A stretch of 64,000 nt of DNA from Macrosoma leucophasiata (lineage: Eukaryota > Arthropoda > Insecta > Lepidoptera > Hedylidae), in assembly GCA_036365455.1 (NCBI GenBank), contig JAWQUS010000009.1, forward strand, positions 5,982,001 to 6,046,000, read 5' to 3'. Within the stretch, counting starts at the first letter, position 1. Each line of letters begins with the position of its first letter. The notes below the pieces were generated by a model, which saw only the letters and a program-made list of their open reading frames with translations, ran no database searches and was not told the origin of the DNA. Both the position numbers and the translations under genes were made by a program. Positions 1 through 11,380 of the stretch are shown piece by piece.

Positions 1-1611
1 ATAATGACTAAACAACCGGTCAGTATGTGTGAATTTGAAACGGGTTACACATTCCACATGAAATGAAAAAAAAAAAAAAAACAAAACTGAGTTTGAATTT
101 TGAGCAGTGATAGTTTGGTAAGAATAGATATACGTTTATTACTCCCATCCATCACTGTCTTTCTTTAAAAGTCCACACTTGTCCACTGGTATTTCAATTG
201 TATCGCTACAACAATGCGCAACTTCTGAAGGTTTTCGTCCCATTTCCTAACTTGAGGATGTAATTATCAATTCTCGATACATCTTTACCGACACATCAGG
301 ATTAGCACTAACACATACTGAAACTAATATACGCTGGTACAAAGCTGTTCTGACCTGTACATAACGATGAAGTGCAATTTTCGACAGTTTTCTTTGGCAC
401 ACAGCCAGTATATTTGGAAGGTGTGGTTTTTGCGAATGCACTGCAAGAGAGCGGCACTCGCGAGATGAAACAAGTAAAGTGTGTCGCCTAGATACGACGC
501 AGATAAATGCGAGACCCGCTGTGGAACGTTGCGCTAGTTTCAGGACTGTAGTTTGATGGACAAGAACTGTAACAGCCTTTATGGTTTGGCCTGTGAGATA
601 GTGTTTAGAGTTAATTGTCTCGTGGACATAATATTTCCTGCTGTAAAGTTTTGGTTCTATGAAAGGGACACTTTTAATTGTACTTACACTGAAAAAACGA
701 ACAAATTTAAAATTACTGCTTTAAAAACAGTGTTTATAAAAGCTTGAACATTGTACAGGTGAACAGACAGACAGGCGTTCACGGGCACGGGTGTAAACTT
801 GTGTCTATTAGTACCTAATCTGCCTGGCGCTTAATGTCAAATTCAGCGTTTCCGAGTTCCGATTAGTACTAGTAATGTATGATCCCCAGCCGGACAGGGG
901 AAAATAGGTTTTCTACAGTTTATGCCTCAGATACAGCTGCATTAAACGTTTAGTTTACTGGCCCGATGTTAATATAAGACAAATGAAACAAAATTCTAAC
1001 ATTGCATAAACTGAATCGCAATTAGACGTCACTTTTTATCAATGTGAACTGTTTGATCGCTTGCCAGTTTCATGGAAACAATAAGCGTTGTAAAATGTAG
1101 AAATACAAGCTTAAAATTATAGTTGATTATCTACAGTTACTTGTTCTTGTATTTTTCCTACATTATCAGTTAACATGAATATACCTATATGTTAACTCGC
1201 CCATCTTAGATACTTAGGAATACAGTATCAAATTTTAATTACTTGCACTTGCATCGTAGGCTTTGTTTTAACGAAACAAAAAGTCACTTTACCCGTCACA
1301 GTTCAACCCATTAGCGTCTAAGGTTGCGGCTGGCTCAGGTAAGGTGTACTCTTAGAGCTTCCTGGCAGAATCTAGGTCATGGCGAGCGACACCTACATAA
1401 GCGGGTAATGACACTTGCATTCACATAGTACACGGTATCTTACTTTATTTATTAAATGGATTCAGGAGGCACGAGTTTTTGGACATGCTCTGTTTTAATT
1501 CGTTTTTTGTTTTAATGTCGTGGATAAAGATCAAATTATTATCTACGATATTGAGTGAATTTGGTGAGGTCTGTTCGCAAAAACGATAAACAATGGGTAC
1601 CTATATAAAAA
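1..1611. other. No recognisable feature
   Basis: An A run lies at about 67-81. Open frames here are at most about 65 codons and look like chance. I see no repeat shared with the rest of the window and no RNA gene. Confidence 0.5.
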
Positions 1612-1755
1612 CACTGGTGATAAAGATCCAGTGTCGGAGTGTAAGCACCACCGTAGGCGTAGGGCCAAGGGCGTAAGCACCACCGCATTGCCTAATCCAT
1701 CTGCTGCCAAATTGTAGTGTTCAGCACTATCGTGATCCAATGACATGGTTATGTA
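1612..1755 (+). repeat. Family A repeat, degenerate 5' part
   Basis: Matches the head of family A (complete copies at 17202-17482 and 36168-36466): the CACCACCGCATT block, the CTGCTGCCAAATTGTAG segment and the TGTTCAGCACTATCGTG segment. The 'gcgtaagcaccaccg' stretch is partly duplicated. The 3' half and poly(A) are missing. Confidence 0.7.
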
Positions 1756-2858
1756 ATAGGTACATAAAAGCAAATTCGACTTCATTTCAGTCACTCGTTT
1801 ATTGTTCTTACGAGTGGAAACTCTAAATATCCCACTTGAATTCTCTATTTTTCAAATCCTTAAACCTAAGTATATTCTTCTGATTTTACTGGTCTATATA
1901 AAGCAACACATAAAGATCAAATATTTTAGAACTTGCCGCCCGTGTTTGTGATCCATTCCCTCCTGATTGTGAAATATTTTTTTATTTTCTATTCGGTAGC
2001 TTCTGACGAGCATAAGTATCTAACAAAGAATCGAAGGTAAAGCAGACCTAGGAGTTTTCCTCAGATGTTCGATAAATATTGTGCTAAAATTTCGCCCATG
2101 TCGAATTTCCAAGCCGAGCGCATAACGCGATTAATTAAGCTTTTACTTTGGTTTATGATTTCATCTTGAAAACTATTTGTTAATTCATAAAATAAACATC
2201 CTAATTCACACGATACAATGCATAATCGAACATGTGGTTAAAAAAAAAAGATCAGTTACAGCTGTGATAAGTTACTTAATTGACTGCATTCAACAAGCTA
2301 TAGAAACGAGATGTGAGAAAGTTACCAATTCATTTGTTCGATTAGGTGAAAAAACAACATGGGAATGCATATGTATGAGAATAGGCATATCGGTATTGTA
2401 AATATGGACTGGAATACATATACCTACCTAGCAGCTGCAAGTTCATTGTTAACGGAGTAATTGTAAATCCGTTCGGCATATAAAAAGCAGTGATCGATTT
2501 CGCAGTGACTTTGAAATAGTATAGGTAGGTATAGTAGGTATGGTAGTATATATAATACTTATATGAACGAATGAGACTATACATTAGCGGTTGTCTAAAC
2601 ATATATCAAATCCTAGTTATTGCCGATATATATATGAGATATATTTATGATAAAATGCCATCTGCGCATTCTTTGAATTATCGAAGAATAAACCTAATTC
2701 CTAATTCCTGTGATAATGTATGTTATGTACCTATTCATCAGTGGTATATCCAAATAAGTAACATAGAAAAAAAACTGCAACTATTATGTAAATAAAAGGG
2801 ACTGTGTAAACATATAAAAGAAAAAGCGGCATCTAATTATGTTAGCTGTGTTTGTCCC
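1756..2858. other. AT-rich DNA, no recognisable feature
   Basis: Short simple-sequence patches (TAGGTA and TATATA runs near 2520-2560). Open frames up to 86 codons are low complexity and without motifs. Nothing else is supported. Confidence 0.45.
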
Positions 2859-2984
2859 TCCAGGCGCTACGGGCTACCGACCGCCGCGGCGGACCGGACG
2901 GGAGTAGCCACAGCGCTTATTACCGATGCAAAACAGTCTGTAATTTTTTGCGGGGACACACACACACTACAAAAATCGTCTATT
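2859..2984 (-). repeat. Dispersed repeat J, copy 1
   Basis: Read on the minus strand this starts AATAGACGATTTTTGTAGTG, then a GT run, CCCCGCAAAAAAT, TTTTGCATCGG and a GC-rich block around GGTCCGCCGCGG. The same order occurs on the plus strand at 14809-14960, and the GC block alone at 3099-3165. The family is unidentified. Confidence 0.75.
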
Positions 2985-3098
2985 ACTACGAAACTCACAC
3001 CTTGACTTAACAAAATACATAAACAATTTCACGCACACATTTAAACACCTGGGCGACAGGCGTAGTACCATTTGGTCTTGTACTTTGACAGAGGGGAA

Positions 3099-3165
3099 AG
3101 CCTGCGTATGGCTACTCCCCTCCGGTCCGCCGCGGCCGGTGGCCCGTGTTGCTCTATGAATTGGT
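3099..3165 (+). repeat. Dispersed repeat J, partial copy 2
   Basis: Contains TATGGCTACTCCCCTCCGG, the GGTCCGCCGCGG core and TTGCTCTATG, as in copy 3 at 14809-14960. It lies about 115 bp from copy 1 in inverted orientation, so the GC blocks of 2859-2984 and 3099-3165 could pair. Confidence 0.7.
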
Positions 3166-3533
3166 ATAAGGAGTAAATTAACTGTATCAATAATGTTCAT
3201 GCTGTTTTAATAGAATACCAATCCAAATACGTTACGTTTCCAGCGAGCACGACAGATCCATACAAACAATCCAGTGACGTCCAAACATTGACGTATTGCC
3301 CTGTCCACCCCTTTATTTACCGACCCGACCCCGATCGCGATCGGCCCGTCCGTAACTGTCTGCCGCAAAATCTCTGCGGTGTCTGACACTGTTAATTGCT
3401 CCGTGCTACTGTTGTTTCTTATTGCCGCGGCTAATTTATTCGACCGTTAAGCCGGCTATTGAGTAATTCCAATAATAAATCTTTGGGAGGGATGGGCCGC
3501 TCAATGTATAGGTTTTAGGCGCCTTACTATCGC
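3166..3533. other. No recognisable feature
   Basis: Mixed-composition DNA with a few CG-rich patches. Nothing assignable. Confidence 0.4.
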
Positions 3534-4087
3534 TATTAGGTTTAGATCCCACTGCAGAATCATTTCGTTCATGCAGATATGCTGCAAACCTAATTTTTAT
3601 GCATATTTATAATCTAGAGAATATATATATATCCACTAGGTTGCCTATCAAAATTTGGCCGCAAGTATTTTTAAATAAATTATTTTATCTTTAACAGCCA
3701 GCAACTCTTATTTGCGGCCAATTTAATTTGGCACCCGTATACCATAATAATGAGGAAAAAAAATAGCTTTACTTTGATATACTAGTAAATAATAATACAT
3801 ATTGGTACGTCATGGACGCAAAAAGTCATCGGGGCGGAAAGAAAATACGTAGGGGCGGCCAAGTGCGCGACGCAGACGTGATTTTTTAGTCTTTGTACAT
3901 ATTAGCGTGAGGTGGACAATATTATATTGAATATGTGAATAAAAAAAAAACTTTCCCATAAAAAAAAATGTTTTTTGATAGGCAACCTACTGGATATATA
4001 TTCTCTAGATTAAAAATATACGTAAAATATAGGTTTGCAGCATATCTGGATTAACGAAATGATTCTGCAATGGGATCCTAACCTATA
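3534..4087. mobile_element. Long-TIR foldback element (MITE), about 555 bp
   Basis: The first ~120 bp (3534-3657) and last ~115 bp (3973-4087) are imperfect inverted repeats. They share GATCCCA, GCAGAATCATTTCGTT, AGATATGCTGCAAACCTA, TCTAGAGAATATATAT and AGGTTGCCTATCAAAA. The centre has no coding capacity. Ends are set by where the inverted match stops; the target duplication is not clear. Superfamily unassigned. Confidence 0.85.
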
Positions 4088-4226
4088 TCGACACAGAATC
4101 TTTGGGCTAAAAATATTTCTATCGAAGACTGGCAGGTTAGGTTTAAATGAAAAATGACGAACAGATTTATCTTTGTTTTGTTTACCTAATTTCTAAGAGG
4201 ATTTGTGTGAGTGAGAATATCGTTGT

Positions 4227-4405
4227 AAAAATGATAAAAAAGGGCTTTGATGGTTCGGGCATGTAGGTAGAAAGAATGTCGAATGAGTGAATGAAAAAAC
4301 AGGTATACAATGCGAATGTGGATAGTTGCAAAGGCCCAGGAAGACCTAGACTGACATATCATGAATAAATAGGTCGAGTACTGTCTGAGGATGGGGTCAA
4401 TGTCT
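4227..4405 (+). pseudogene. LINE reverse-transcriptase C-terminal remnant (family C), decayed
   Basis: Conceptual translation gives pieces such as QVYNANVD, GPGRPRLTYHE and IGRVLSEDGV, interrupted by in-frame stops. They match the better preserved copy at 25245-25520 (QIYNANVDGCRGPGRPRL). This is the extreme C-terminus of a LINE protein, after the reverse transcriptase. No 3' tail is preserved here. Confidence 0.7.
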
Positions 4406-4410
4406 TAATA

Positions 4411-4931
4411 TTTAATTTGAAAACATGTCCCAATTAGGCTTGAAATTAAACGAATATAATTATAATATATGTGTTTTTAACATTCGTTTTAATTTTTGTT
4501 ACAGGTAAAGACAACTCGACATCACTATTGTGTCGGCTGAAGAATGAAAAAGTAACTATGAATTACAGTCCATCTAAAATTGAATAGGTATCGCAAATTC
4601 GATAACTGTACAAAATTGAATTTTCTACTGGTGGTAGAGAATAATTATAATGCTTCATACATTAAGTTACTGTCCACTCTGTAATAACATGTAGGTATAA
4701 GTAGTAAACGAAGCATCAAGGAATGGTAACACGATAGGTAACAAGAGCTCTCGAGCAGTGACAGTAGGAAGACTCGCATTTCATCATCTGGTTTGCATCT
4801 TACTAAAGGCTCAGACTGGCAATAACAACTTTTACATACATGTTTCAGTGTTGTTCATTACAATGTCCAAATATTGTATTAAAAAAGGATATTTATTTTT
4901 ATTTTTTTAGAATTCATCACAAAACAATTCA
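4411..4931. other. No recognisable feature
   Basis: AT-rich sequence with no assignable repeat or coding signal. Confidence 0.4.
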
Positions 4932-5217
4932 TTTTTTTATGTAATGGAAGTGGCAAACAAGCATGCAGTTCAAAATTGATGTTAAGTGATGACTACAGCC
5001 TATAGACACCCACACAAAGACCAAGGTCAAAATGCAGATGCGTTACCACTAGCCTAAGGTGTTAGGTATGCCTCTGTGCCGGAAATTACAGGGTCATACA
5101 TTACCACCTGACCGGAACACGATAATGCTGAACACTACCATTTAGCGGCAAGTATATCTATTAGGTAATGCGGTGGTGCCTTCGCCCGCGAGGTCCGTCA
5201 CTGTAGCTCTACAGTAA
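4932..5217 (-). repeat. Family A repeat, near full-length
   Basis: Minus-strand copy: the poly(A) side (T run) is at 4932 and the head at 5217. It carries the diagnostic TTCCGGCACAGAGGCATA (subfamily A1) region, the TAGTGTTCAGCATTATCGTG region and the GTAGAGCTACAGTGACGG head. Family A copies share a fixed 5' start and an A-rich 3' end, so it behaves as a SINE or a fixed-length LINE tail. Confidence 0.85.
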
Positions 5218-5231
5218 AAATAGGCTAAGTA

Positions 5232-5392
5232 CGGCGCCGTAATAACTATTACAGAAACAACAACTGAGGTGTCAGGGGTGGCAACACATCTGCATTTTGA
5301 CCTCTGGTTTTTGTGTGTCTATAGGCTGCAGTCATCACTTAACATCAATGTGAACTGCATGCTTGTTTGCCACTTCCATTACATAAAAAAAT
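5232..5392 (+). repeat. Family A repeat, subfamily A2, 5'-truncated
   Basis: Starts in the middle of the consensus with GCCGTAATAACTATTACAG instead of the A1 form CCTGTAATTTCCGGCACAG. It runs to the common tail (AACTGCATGCTTGTTTGCC) and a 7-A end. It sits 14 bp from the oppositely oriented A1 copy. Confidence 0.8.
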
Positions 5393-5839
5393 GCTTATTT
5401 ATTAATTTATACTCATCTTCACTCGGTAACTTCCCCAACTTCTGAGAATGACGTTTATTATTTATTTGCGTTAGTCATTCGTCTCACGGTTTCATCTGAA
5501 AAGCCGATTTTGTTGCAAATATTATTTTGAGGTTATCCGATCCAGGCCCCTAATTTAGGCCTTCCACAATACCACGTGAATATGTAATGCACGCGCCGAG
5601 TTGATGAATATTTGATTAGGGGTTCATAAAGGCTGCGGATGTTGGGTTTTATATATAAAACACGTTTACCTATCTGAATCAAACTAGAGAGAAAAATGTG
5701 GGATATAAAATTGTACTGCCATATAACATTTTATGTCGACCATGTACTTATTGTTAGCAATGCAGAACACGCATAGCGATTTCTGTTTATTCTGAACCGC
5801 CTTTGTAAATAAAATAATGTGTATCATGAATGCCGTAGC
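5393..5839. other. No recognisable feature
   Basis: Single-copy-looking DNA up to the broken end of the CR1-like LINE. Confidence 0.4.
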
Positions 5840-7427
5840 CGAATGCCGTAGTGGTATAATTTTCTGACCAATGTTTCATGCTGGACGCAATCGGATGCTT
5901 TGGATAAGTCACAGAATACCCCTAGAGCATCCTGTGATTCTTCCCAAGCTTCAAAAATGTGTTTGACAAGTTCAACACCTGCATCAGTAGTTGAACGACC
6001 CTTGGTAAATCCAAATTGTTTTACATGCAAAAGTTTATGACGATTGAAGTGTGAAAGTAATTGATTTAAAATGAGCCTTTCAAAAATTTTACTTAAAGTG
6101 GGTAGCACAGAAATGGGTCTGAAATTTGTGGGGTCACTTGTACTACCGGATTTGAATAATGGAATAACTTTACTATTTTTCATTAAATCAGGAAACACAC
6201 CACTTACAATACTGTTGTTAAACATAGTCGCTAAATATGGTGCGATTATGTCTATTACTGAGTGTACAATTTTTACAGATATGCCCCATAAATCACTAGT
6301 ATTCTTAATTTTAATACATTTAAAAGCATGCATAACATCTGCAGTGTTTACTAACTTAAATTTACTTCCTTTTACACTATGTTGTAATAATGTTTTAGCG
6401 ACGGTAGGAGAAGAAATAAGGTCTTCGGTGGTAGAAACTGCAATATTGGCAAAGAAAGTTTCGAATGCTGAGGCAACTTCTTTGTCAGTTGAAATAAGTG
6501 CGTTGTCAATAATTAAATTAAAATCAGAGTTGCGCTCGGTACATTTTCCAGTTTCGCTATTAATGACATTCCATGTCGCTTTAATTTTATTTGCTGAATT
6601 TTTAATTTTATTTTTAATATGTAGTGACTTAGCTATGGCACACACTTTTTTAAATATCTTTGAATACATTTTAACATAATGTTTCAAAGAATTACTATGA
6701 TTATATGATCTTTTACCATTAAGTTCATACAATCTCTGCCTACTCTTATGTATTTCAACAGTCGCCCATTCATTAAATGACTTATGACTTCTTACATTTT
6801 TGGTCTTTTTAGTAAAGACTAGATTGTACTCTTTTGCAATAATGTCAAAAAAGTTGCTGTATAATATATTTGGGTCATCATGGTACTGTACATATGAAAG
6901 TTTTGCTTAATATATTCTCTAAATTTCTTAATCCGCTTCGCATTGATAGGAACAAACACTATGTCATGTTTTGAATCTCTGTTTTTGATTTCATCATGAA
7001 AGGATATTAGTTGACCACAGTGATCAGAACTTAATTCAGTAAAAACATGTTTTTGGTTAGGTTTGAAATCAATAAATATATTGTCTATGCAGGTCGCAGA
7101 GCACTGGGTGATTCTGGTAGGTTCAAGAAACACATTATGCAAATTATATGACATTAGTAATGATTTAAATCGAATACATGTTGGCGTTTCATCTAGTAGA
7201 TTAATGTTAAAATCACCACAAACAATAATATGTTTCTTTAATTCAAATAATTTGGTCAACACCTCATCCAATTTTTTTTTTTAATAATCGTATAACCCAC
7301 TTGGACGTCTATATATACATAAAATTATCAAGCGCTCAAGCTCAACACAGGCTATTTCAATAGTTCGTTCAATAGACAGATTTATTATGTCCCTACGTTC
7401 CTTAAATTTAAGGTTTTTATTTAACAA
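5840..7427 (-). pseudogene. CR1-like LINE ORF2: endonuclease C-terminal half and RT N-terminal half
   Basis: From 7427 downward the frame reads into an APE-type endonuclease, with VCGDFNINLLDE (metal/DNA-binding loop) and ELSSDHCGQLISF (catalytic SDH). A frame break near 7275 separates the first residues and another lies between 6819 and 6732. The RT fragment shows FRPISVLPTLSKIFERLI, QFGFTKGRSTTD and the motif-A segment GVFCDLSKASDCV. The usual FDCV aspartate region has become ASDCV. The protein ends within about 20 residues of motif A, at a GATGCCGTAG-like direct repeat (5829-5853). No activity is possible. Confidence 0.85.
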
Positions 7428-7838
7428 CTAGCTGACCCGGCCACGCGTTGCTGTGGCTAAAGTTTTTGTTATATTACATTATAGTAAACAATCTAAGAGG
7501 AACAATAAGAGAACATCAGTCACGGAGTCCACTATGCTTAGTCCACTTCACACAGATGGTATTTGTAAAAAAATTTGGTGATCTCCTTATTTGACTTTCT
7601 ACTACTATAACCCTTTAGTACAATGAAATTATTTACGAACAAAGACGAAAATGTTGATGTTGGTATACAAATTCACTGGATTGAGATTTGAAGGGGAAGT
7701 ACGTTGAACACAATTAATTAAAATGTTCTTATACTTGATATTAAGCAGAATTCAATAGGTACAAAATTTTTTTTTTTTTTTTTTTTTTTTTGTCTGAAGG
7801 TTGACAGACAAGCAAACGGGCCACCTGATGGAAAGTGG

Positions 7839-10800
7839 TCACCGTCGCCTATGAACATTTGCAACACCAGGGGAGTTGCCAACGCGCTGCCAGCCCTGAA
7901 GGACTCTTTTGACGCCATTTTTGAAGAACCCCATATTGTAGCACCTAGGGAACACCTCAGAGGGAAGTTCGTTCCACAATTTACACGTTCTGGGCAGGAA
8001 CGAACGTGAAAACCGCACCGTTGAGCACTGCCAGGTGTCCAGTCGGTGTGGGTGGAACTTCTCTCTTCGGCGGGTAGTACGGTGTAGGAAAAGAGACGGT
8101 GGCACCATGTCAAACAGTTCCGCAGAGCACTCACCATTGTAGAGACGGTACAACACGCACAGACTCCCAATGTCCCTGCGCAGGCTCAGATGTTCGAGCC
8201 TGTCTGTAAGTCCCGGATCGTTAACAATACGAACGGCGCGTTTTTGTAGGGAGTCAAGTGGACCAAGCTGGTATTTGGGGGCTCCCGCCCACAAATGAGA
8301 GCAGTATTCCAGATGGGGCCGCACTTGGGCCTTATAAAGCTGTAGTAGCTGCCCCGATGTGAAATACTGCCTCGCTTTGTTAAGCACCCCCAACTTTTTG
8401 GATGCCAACTTGGTCTTACACTCAATGTGACTCCCGAATTGCACTTCGTTCGATATGTCAACGCCCAGGATACCGATACTCTTATCAACGGCGAGCGGAA
8501 TGCCCTGGAACTGTGGTGCTACAATGAATGGGGTTTTTTTTGCGGTGAACGCGCAGACTTGTGTCTTCGAGGGGTTAAACTGTACTAAATTAAGTCGACC
8601 CCAATCCGAGACCCGCTCCAGAGAGTGCTCGATTTCAGACACAAGTCTAGTCCTGCTTTCCTCGATAAGTGTCCGAGAGGCATTTGCACGGCTAGTGTAG
8701 TGTGCATCTCCCGTACTATCATCGGCATAGCAATGAAAATTGGAGTTTTGCTCCAATATTTCATTGATATGCAGAAGAAAAAGCGTGGGAGATAACACAG
8801 AGCCTTGCGGCACACCAGCGTTGATAGGTAGTCTGTCTGAGCGCTGACCGTCAACTAAGACTTGTATATAACGCTCAGACAGAAAGCTGGCTGTCCAGTT
8901 GCATAGCCTCTCGGGAAGACCGTAGGATGGAAGTTTCGCGAGGAGTGCCCTGTGCCAGACCCGGTCAAAGGCCTTAGCAATGTCCAGGCTTACAGCCAAT
9001 GCCTCCCCACTCTTGTCCAAGGCGTGGGACCAATGGTGCGTGAGATATACTAGAAGATCACCAGCAGATCTGCCATGACGAAATCCATATTGGCGGTCAC
9101 TGATCAGCTGATGATCCTCTAGATACTGCAGCAGTTGAGTATTGATCACACGCTCCATGACTTTACAGAGTAGGGAGGTTATTGCTATGGGCCTATAATT
9201 GGCCGGGTCACTGCGATCCCCTTTTTTGGGTATCGGGTGCACGAGGGCGGTCTTCCACGCAGACGGTACGGTTCTTTGATCGTAGGAAAGCGAGAACAGG
9301 CGCGTCAGAACGGGGGTCAGCTCGGGAGCGCACATCTTCAACACCACCGCAGGGACGGAGTCCGGCCCACTCGACTTCTTGACGTCAAGGGATAAAAGAG
9401 CTCGCCTGACGTTCTTCTGAGTGAATTTGACGTCAGGCATAGAGCTTTCACAGCGCGGGATAGTAGGCGCTGTGATACCCATGTCGTCAAGAGTCGAGTT
9501 TGAGGCAAAGAGGCTGCCCAGAAGGTCAGCTTTCTCTTTTGCCGTGTGGGCCAGGCTATCGTCAATTTTACGCAGTGGTGGGAAAGATGACCGACAAAAA
9601 TTCTTTTCGATAGCTTTGGCAAGAGACCAATAGGCACGGCTCCCGGGAGGGTGCCTCATTAGTTTCCTGCCAACTCTACCGATGTGCTTCGACTTCGCTT
9701 TGGCCATGCGCCGCTTAGTGGACCTGGATGCAGCGTTGAGTGCTCTCTTAAGGCCGGAGGCATTAGGATCCTTACAAGCGTGAGCCGCAGTCCAGGTTCT
9801 GTAAGCCTCCTGCTTGTGACTAGAAGCCACAGCACAGGACTTATCGAACCAGGGCTGGTACTGTCCGCCAATGGATACCACAGAGTACGGAATGTAACAT
9901 TCCATTCCCTGGTGTATCACATCGGTTACAGCATCGGCACACGTGCTCGGATCTTCCGACGAGAAACAAAGCTGCCTCCATGGGTAGGACGTCAGGAACT
10001 CCCTCAGTCCATCCCAGTCTGCCGACCTGTAATGCCACACTTGTCGAGTTGCCGAGGGCCGCAGCGGCGCTCGAACCGACAATGAGGTTTTTGTGCGTAC
10101 CAGACAGTGGTCCGAGGATCCTAAGGGAGCCTCGACCACCACCTGATAGTTGGCAGGATGTGAGGTCAGCAGAAGATCCAGCAAAGAGGCAGTGTGACCC
10201 TCGACATCTGGTATCCGGGTAAACCCGGTTACAACTTGTGAGAGTCCATTAGCCAACGCGAAATCGTGTGCAGATCTTCCAGCGAAGTCCGTGATCCGGG
10301 AACTCAACCACTCCGTATGGTGTGCGTTAAAGTCACCAAGAATCACCAACTCCGCAGAAGGATACTGCACAAGCACTGTGTCGACCACCTGTTGGATGTG
10401 CTCGAATAAGCGAGCTGTCTCCCCGTCTCCGCTATAGGACCTGTACACGCACGCGTATATTCGGGTAGATCCACCGTAATCCACGCGTGCCCACAATAGC
10501 GACAGGTCCTTGTCTTCAAAATGGTCAAGACGGCGACAACAGACATCCTCTCGGACATACAGACATACCCCGGCGCGGCGAACGAAAGTGTTCTCCAGAG
10601 TATAGCCGGGGTAAGTAAGGTACGCTGTGTCAAGTGGAGAGGATATTTGTGTCTCCGTCAGAAAGAGTAGGGCCGGCTTAGCCGTTTCAAGGTGGTGGTG
10701 AACGGCGTTAAGGTTGGTATGTAAACCCCTGATGTTGCACATGTCCACAGTAAATGTGGGAGGGGCGTCCGCTGCGTTTCTACTTTTTTTCTTTTTTTTG

Positions 10801-11030
10801 ACCATTTTTACTTGTAACTTCCTAAAAGCGTCGGATAAGGGAAAGAATGATGTGCACCGTATCGACCGCCCGAGGGGCAAAGTTGCAGGTGCATCGGACC
10901 ATCTGCACACAGAGGTGGTGCAATTTGCTGGTCCGGGGGACGGAAGGACCCCCGATCCCCCTCGTGCACAGGCGCCGGGCCCACTCCGGTCTCTTACTCC
11001 GGCACGACGACTGCACACGGGACTTAACAC
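7839..11030 (-). CDS. Non-LTR retrotransposon protein: APE endonuclease and reverse transcriptase, intact
   Basis: An uninterrupted 1063-codon frame. The likely start is the methionine at about residue 76 (MVKKKKKSRN); the upstream part reads like translated 5' UTR. The endonuclease spans about residues 90-320, with MCNIRGLHTN, TETQI, LGDFNAHHTEW and SSDHCLV. The RT spans about 490-850: NYRPIAITSL, QYGFRHGRSAGD, SLDIAKAFDRVWH (motif A), GVPQGSVLSPTLF (motif B), CYADDST (catalytic YADD) and FNPSKTQ. A C-terminal domain ends ...NMGFFKNGVKRVLQG. No RNase H follows. The expected role is target-primed reverse transcription of its own RNA. All core catalytic residues I can check are present, so it may be recently inserted. 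Clade (CR1/Jockey group) unresolved. Confidence 0.93.
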   Translation of the reverse strand: MLSPVCSRRAGVRDRSGPGACARGGSGVLPSPGPANCTTSVCRWSDAPATLPLGRSIRCTSFFPLSDAFRKLQVKMVKKKKKSRNAADAPPTFTVDMCNIRGLHTNLNAVHHHLETAKPALLFLTETQISSPLDTAYLTYPGYTLENTFVRRAGVCLYVREDVCCRRLDHFEDKDLSLLWARVDYGGSTRIYACVYRSYSGDGETARLFEHIQQVVDTVLVQYPSAELVILGDFNAHHTEWLSSRITDFAGRSAHDFALANGLSQVVTGFTRIPDVEGHTASLLDLLLTSHPANYQVVVEAPLGSSDHCLVRTKTSLSVRAPLRPSATRQVWHYRSADWDGLREFLTSYPWRQLCFSSEDPSTCADAVTDVIHQGMECYIPYSVVSIGGQYQPWFDKSCAVASSHKQEAYRTWTAAHACKDPNASGLKRALNAASRSTKRRMAKAKSKHIGRVGRKLMRHPPGSRAYWSLAKAIEKNFCRSSFPPLRKIDDSLAHTAKEKADLLGSLFASNSTLDDMGITAPTIPRCESSMPDVKFTQKNVRRALLSLDVKKSSGPDSVPAVVLKMCAPELTPVLTRLFSLSYDQRTVPSAWKTALVHPIPKKGDRSDPANYRPIAITSLLCKVMERVINTQLLQYLEDHQLISDRQYGFRHGRSAGDLLVYLTHHWSHALDKSGEALAVSLDIAKAFDRVWHRALLAKLPSYGLPERLCNWTASFLSERYIQVLVDGQRSDRLPINAGVPQGSVLSPTLFLLHINEILEQNSNFHCYADDSTGDAHYTSRANASRTLIEESRTRLVSEIEHSLERVSDWGRLNLVQFNPSKTQVCAFTAKKTPFIVAPQFQGIPLAVDKSIGILGVDISNEVQFGSHIECKTKLASKKLGVLNKARQYFTSGQLLQLYKAQVRPHLEYCSHLWAGAPKYQLGPLDSLQKRAVRIVNDPGLTDRLEHLSLRRDIGSLCVLYRLYNGECSAELFDMVPPSLFLHRTTRRREKFHPHRLDTWQCSTVRFSRSFLPRTCKLWNELPSEVFPRCYNMGFFKNGVKRVLQGWQRVGNSPGVANVHRRR

Positions 11031-11380
11031 CGGTTGGCGGGACAGCCTCCCAGGCCAGAGTTTAATAGAGAGGCCTGGGTTCGGGTCCCCTACTGACCGG
11101 CGGGCGGCAGCGGACCGTTACCGTTTCATCGGCTCTCCCTGGCCCCCAGGCCAACATGTTGCGCCCCTGAGCGCAAGATGTCCTTACACATACCGGCCCC
11201 GGGGGCGGACAATACGGTGCACATCAAGGATAGGAACGAGGAAGAGGATAGGGGGAGGGGAGGGGGGGACTGGCTCTCAGGCTCGGAAGCCGGAACACGC
11301 CCGAAGACGTTTGGCGGCAGATTACGACCTGAGGGTGGTAGCTAGCCAGGCAGGACCCAAGGGACCTTACCACCAAGAGA

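Noticed and set aside
6071..6679. 202-codon plus-strand frame
   Set aside because: It is the antisense of the CR1-like LINE RT fragment, whose minus-strand reading has clear RT motifs.
7718..8170. 150-codon minus-strand frame
   Set aside because: Overlaps the 3' end of the inner LINE ORF in another frame and reads through the poly(A).
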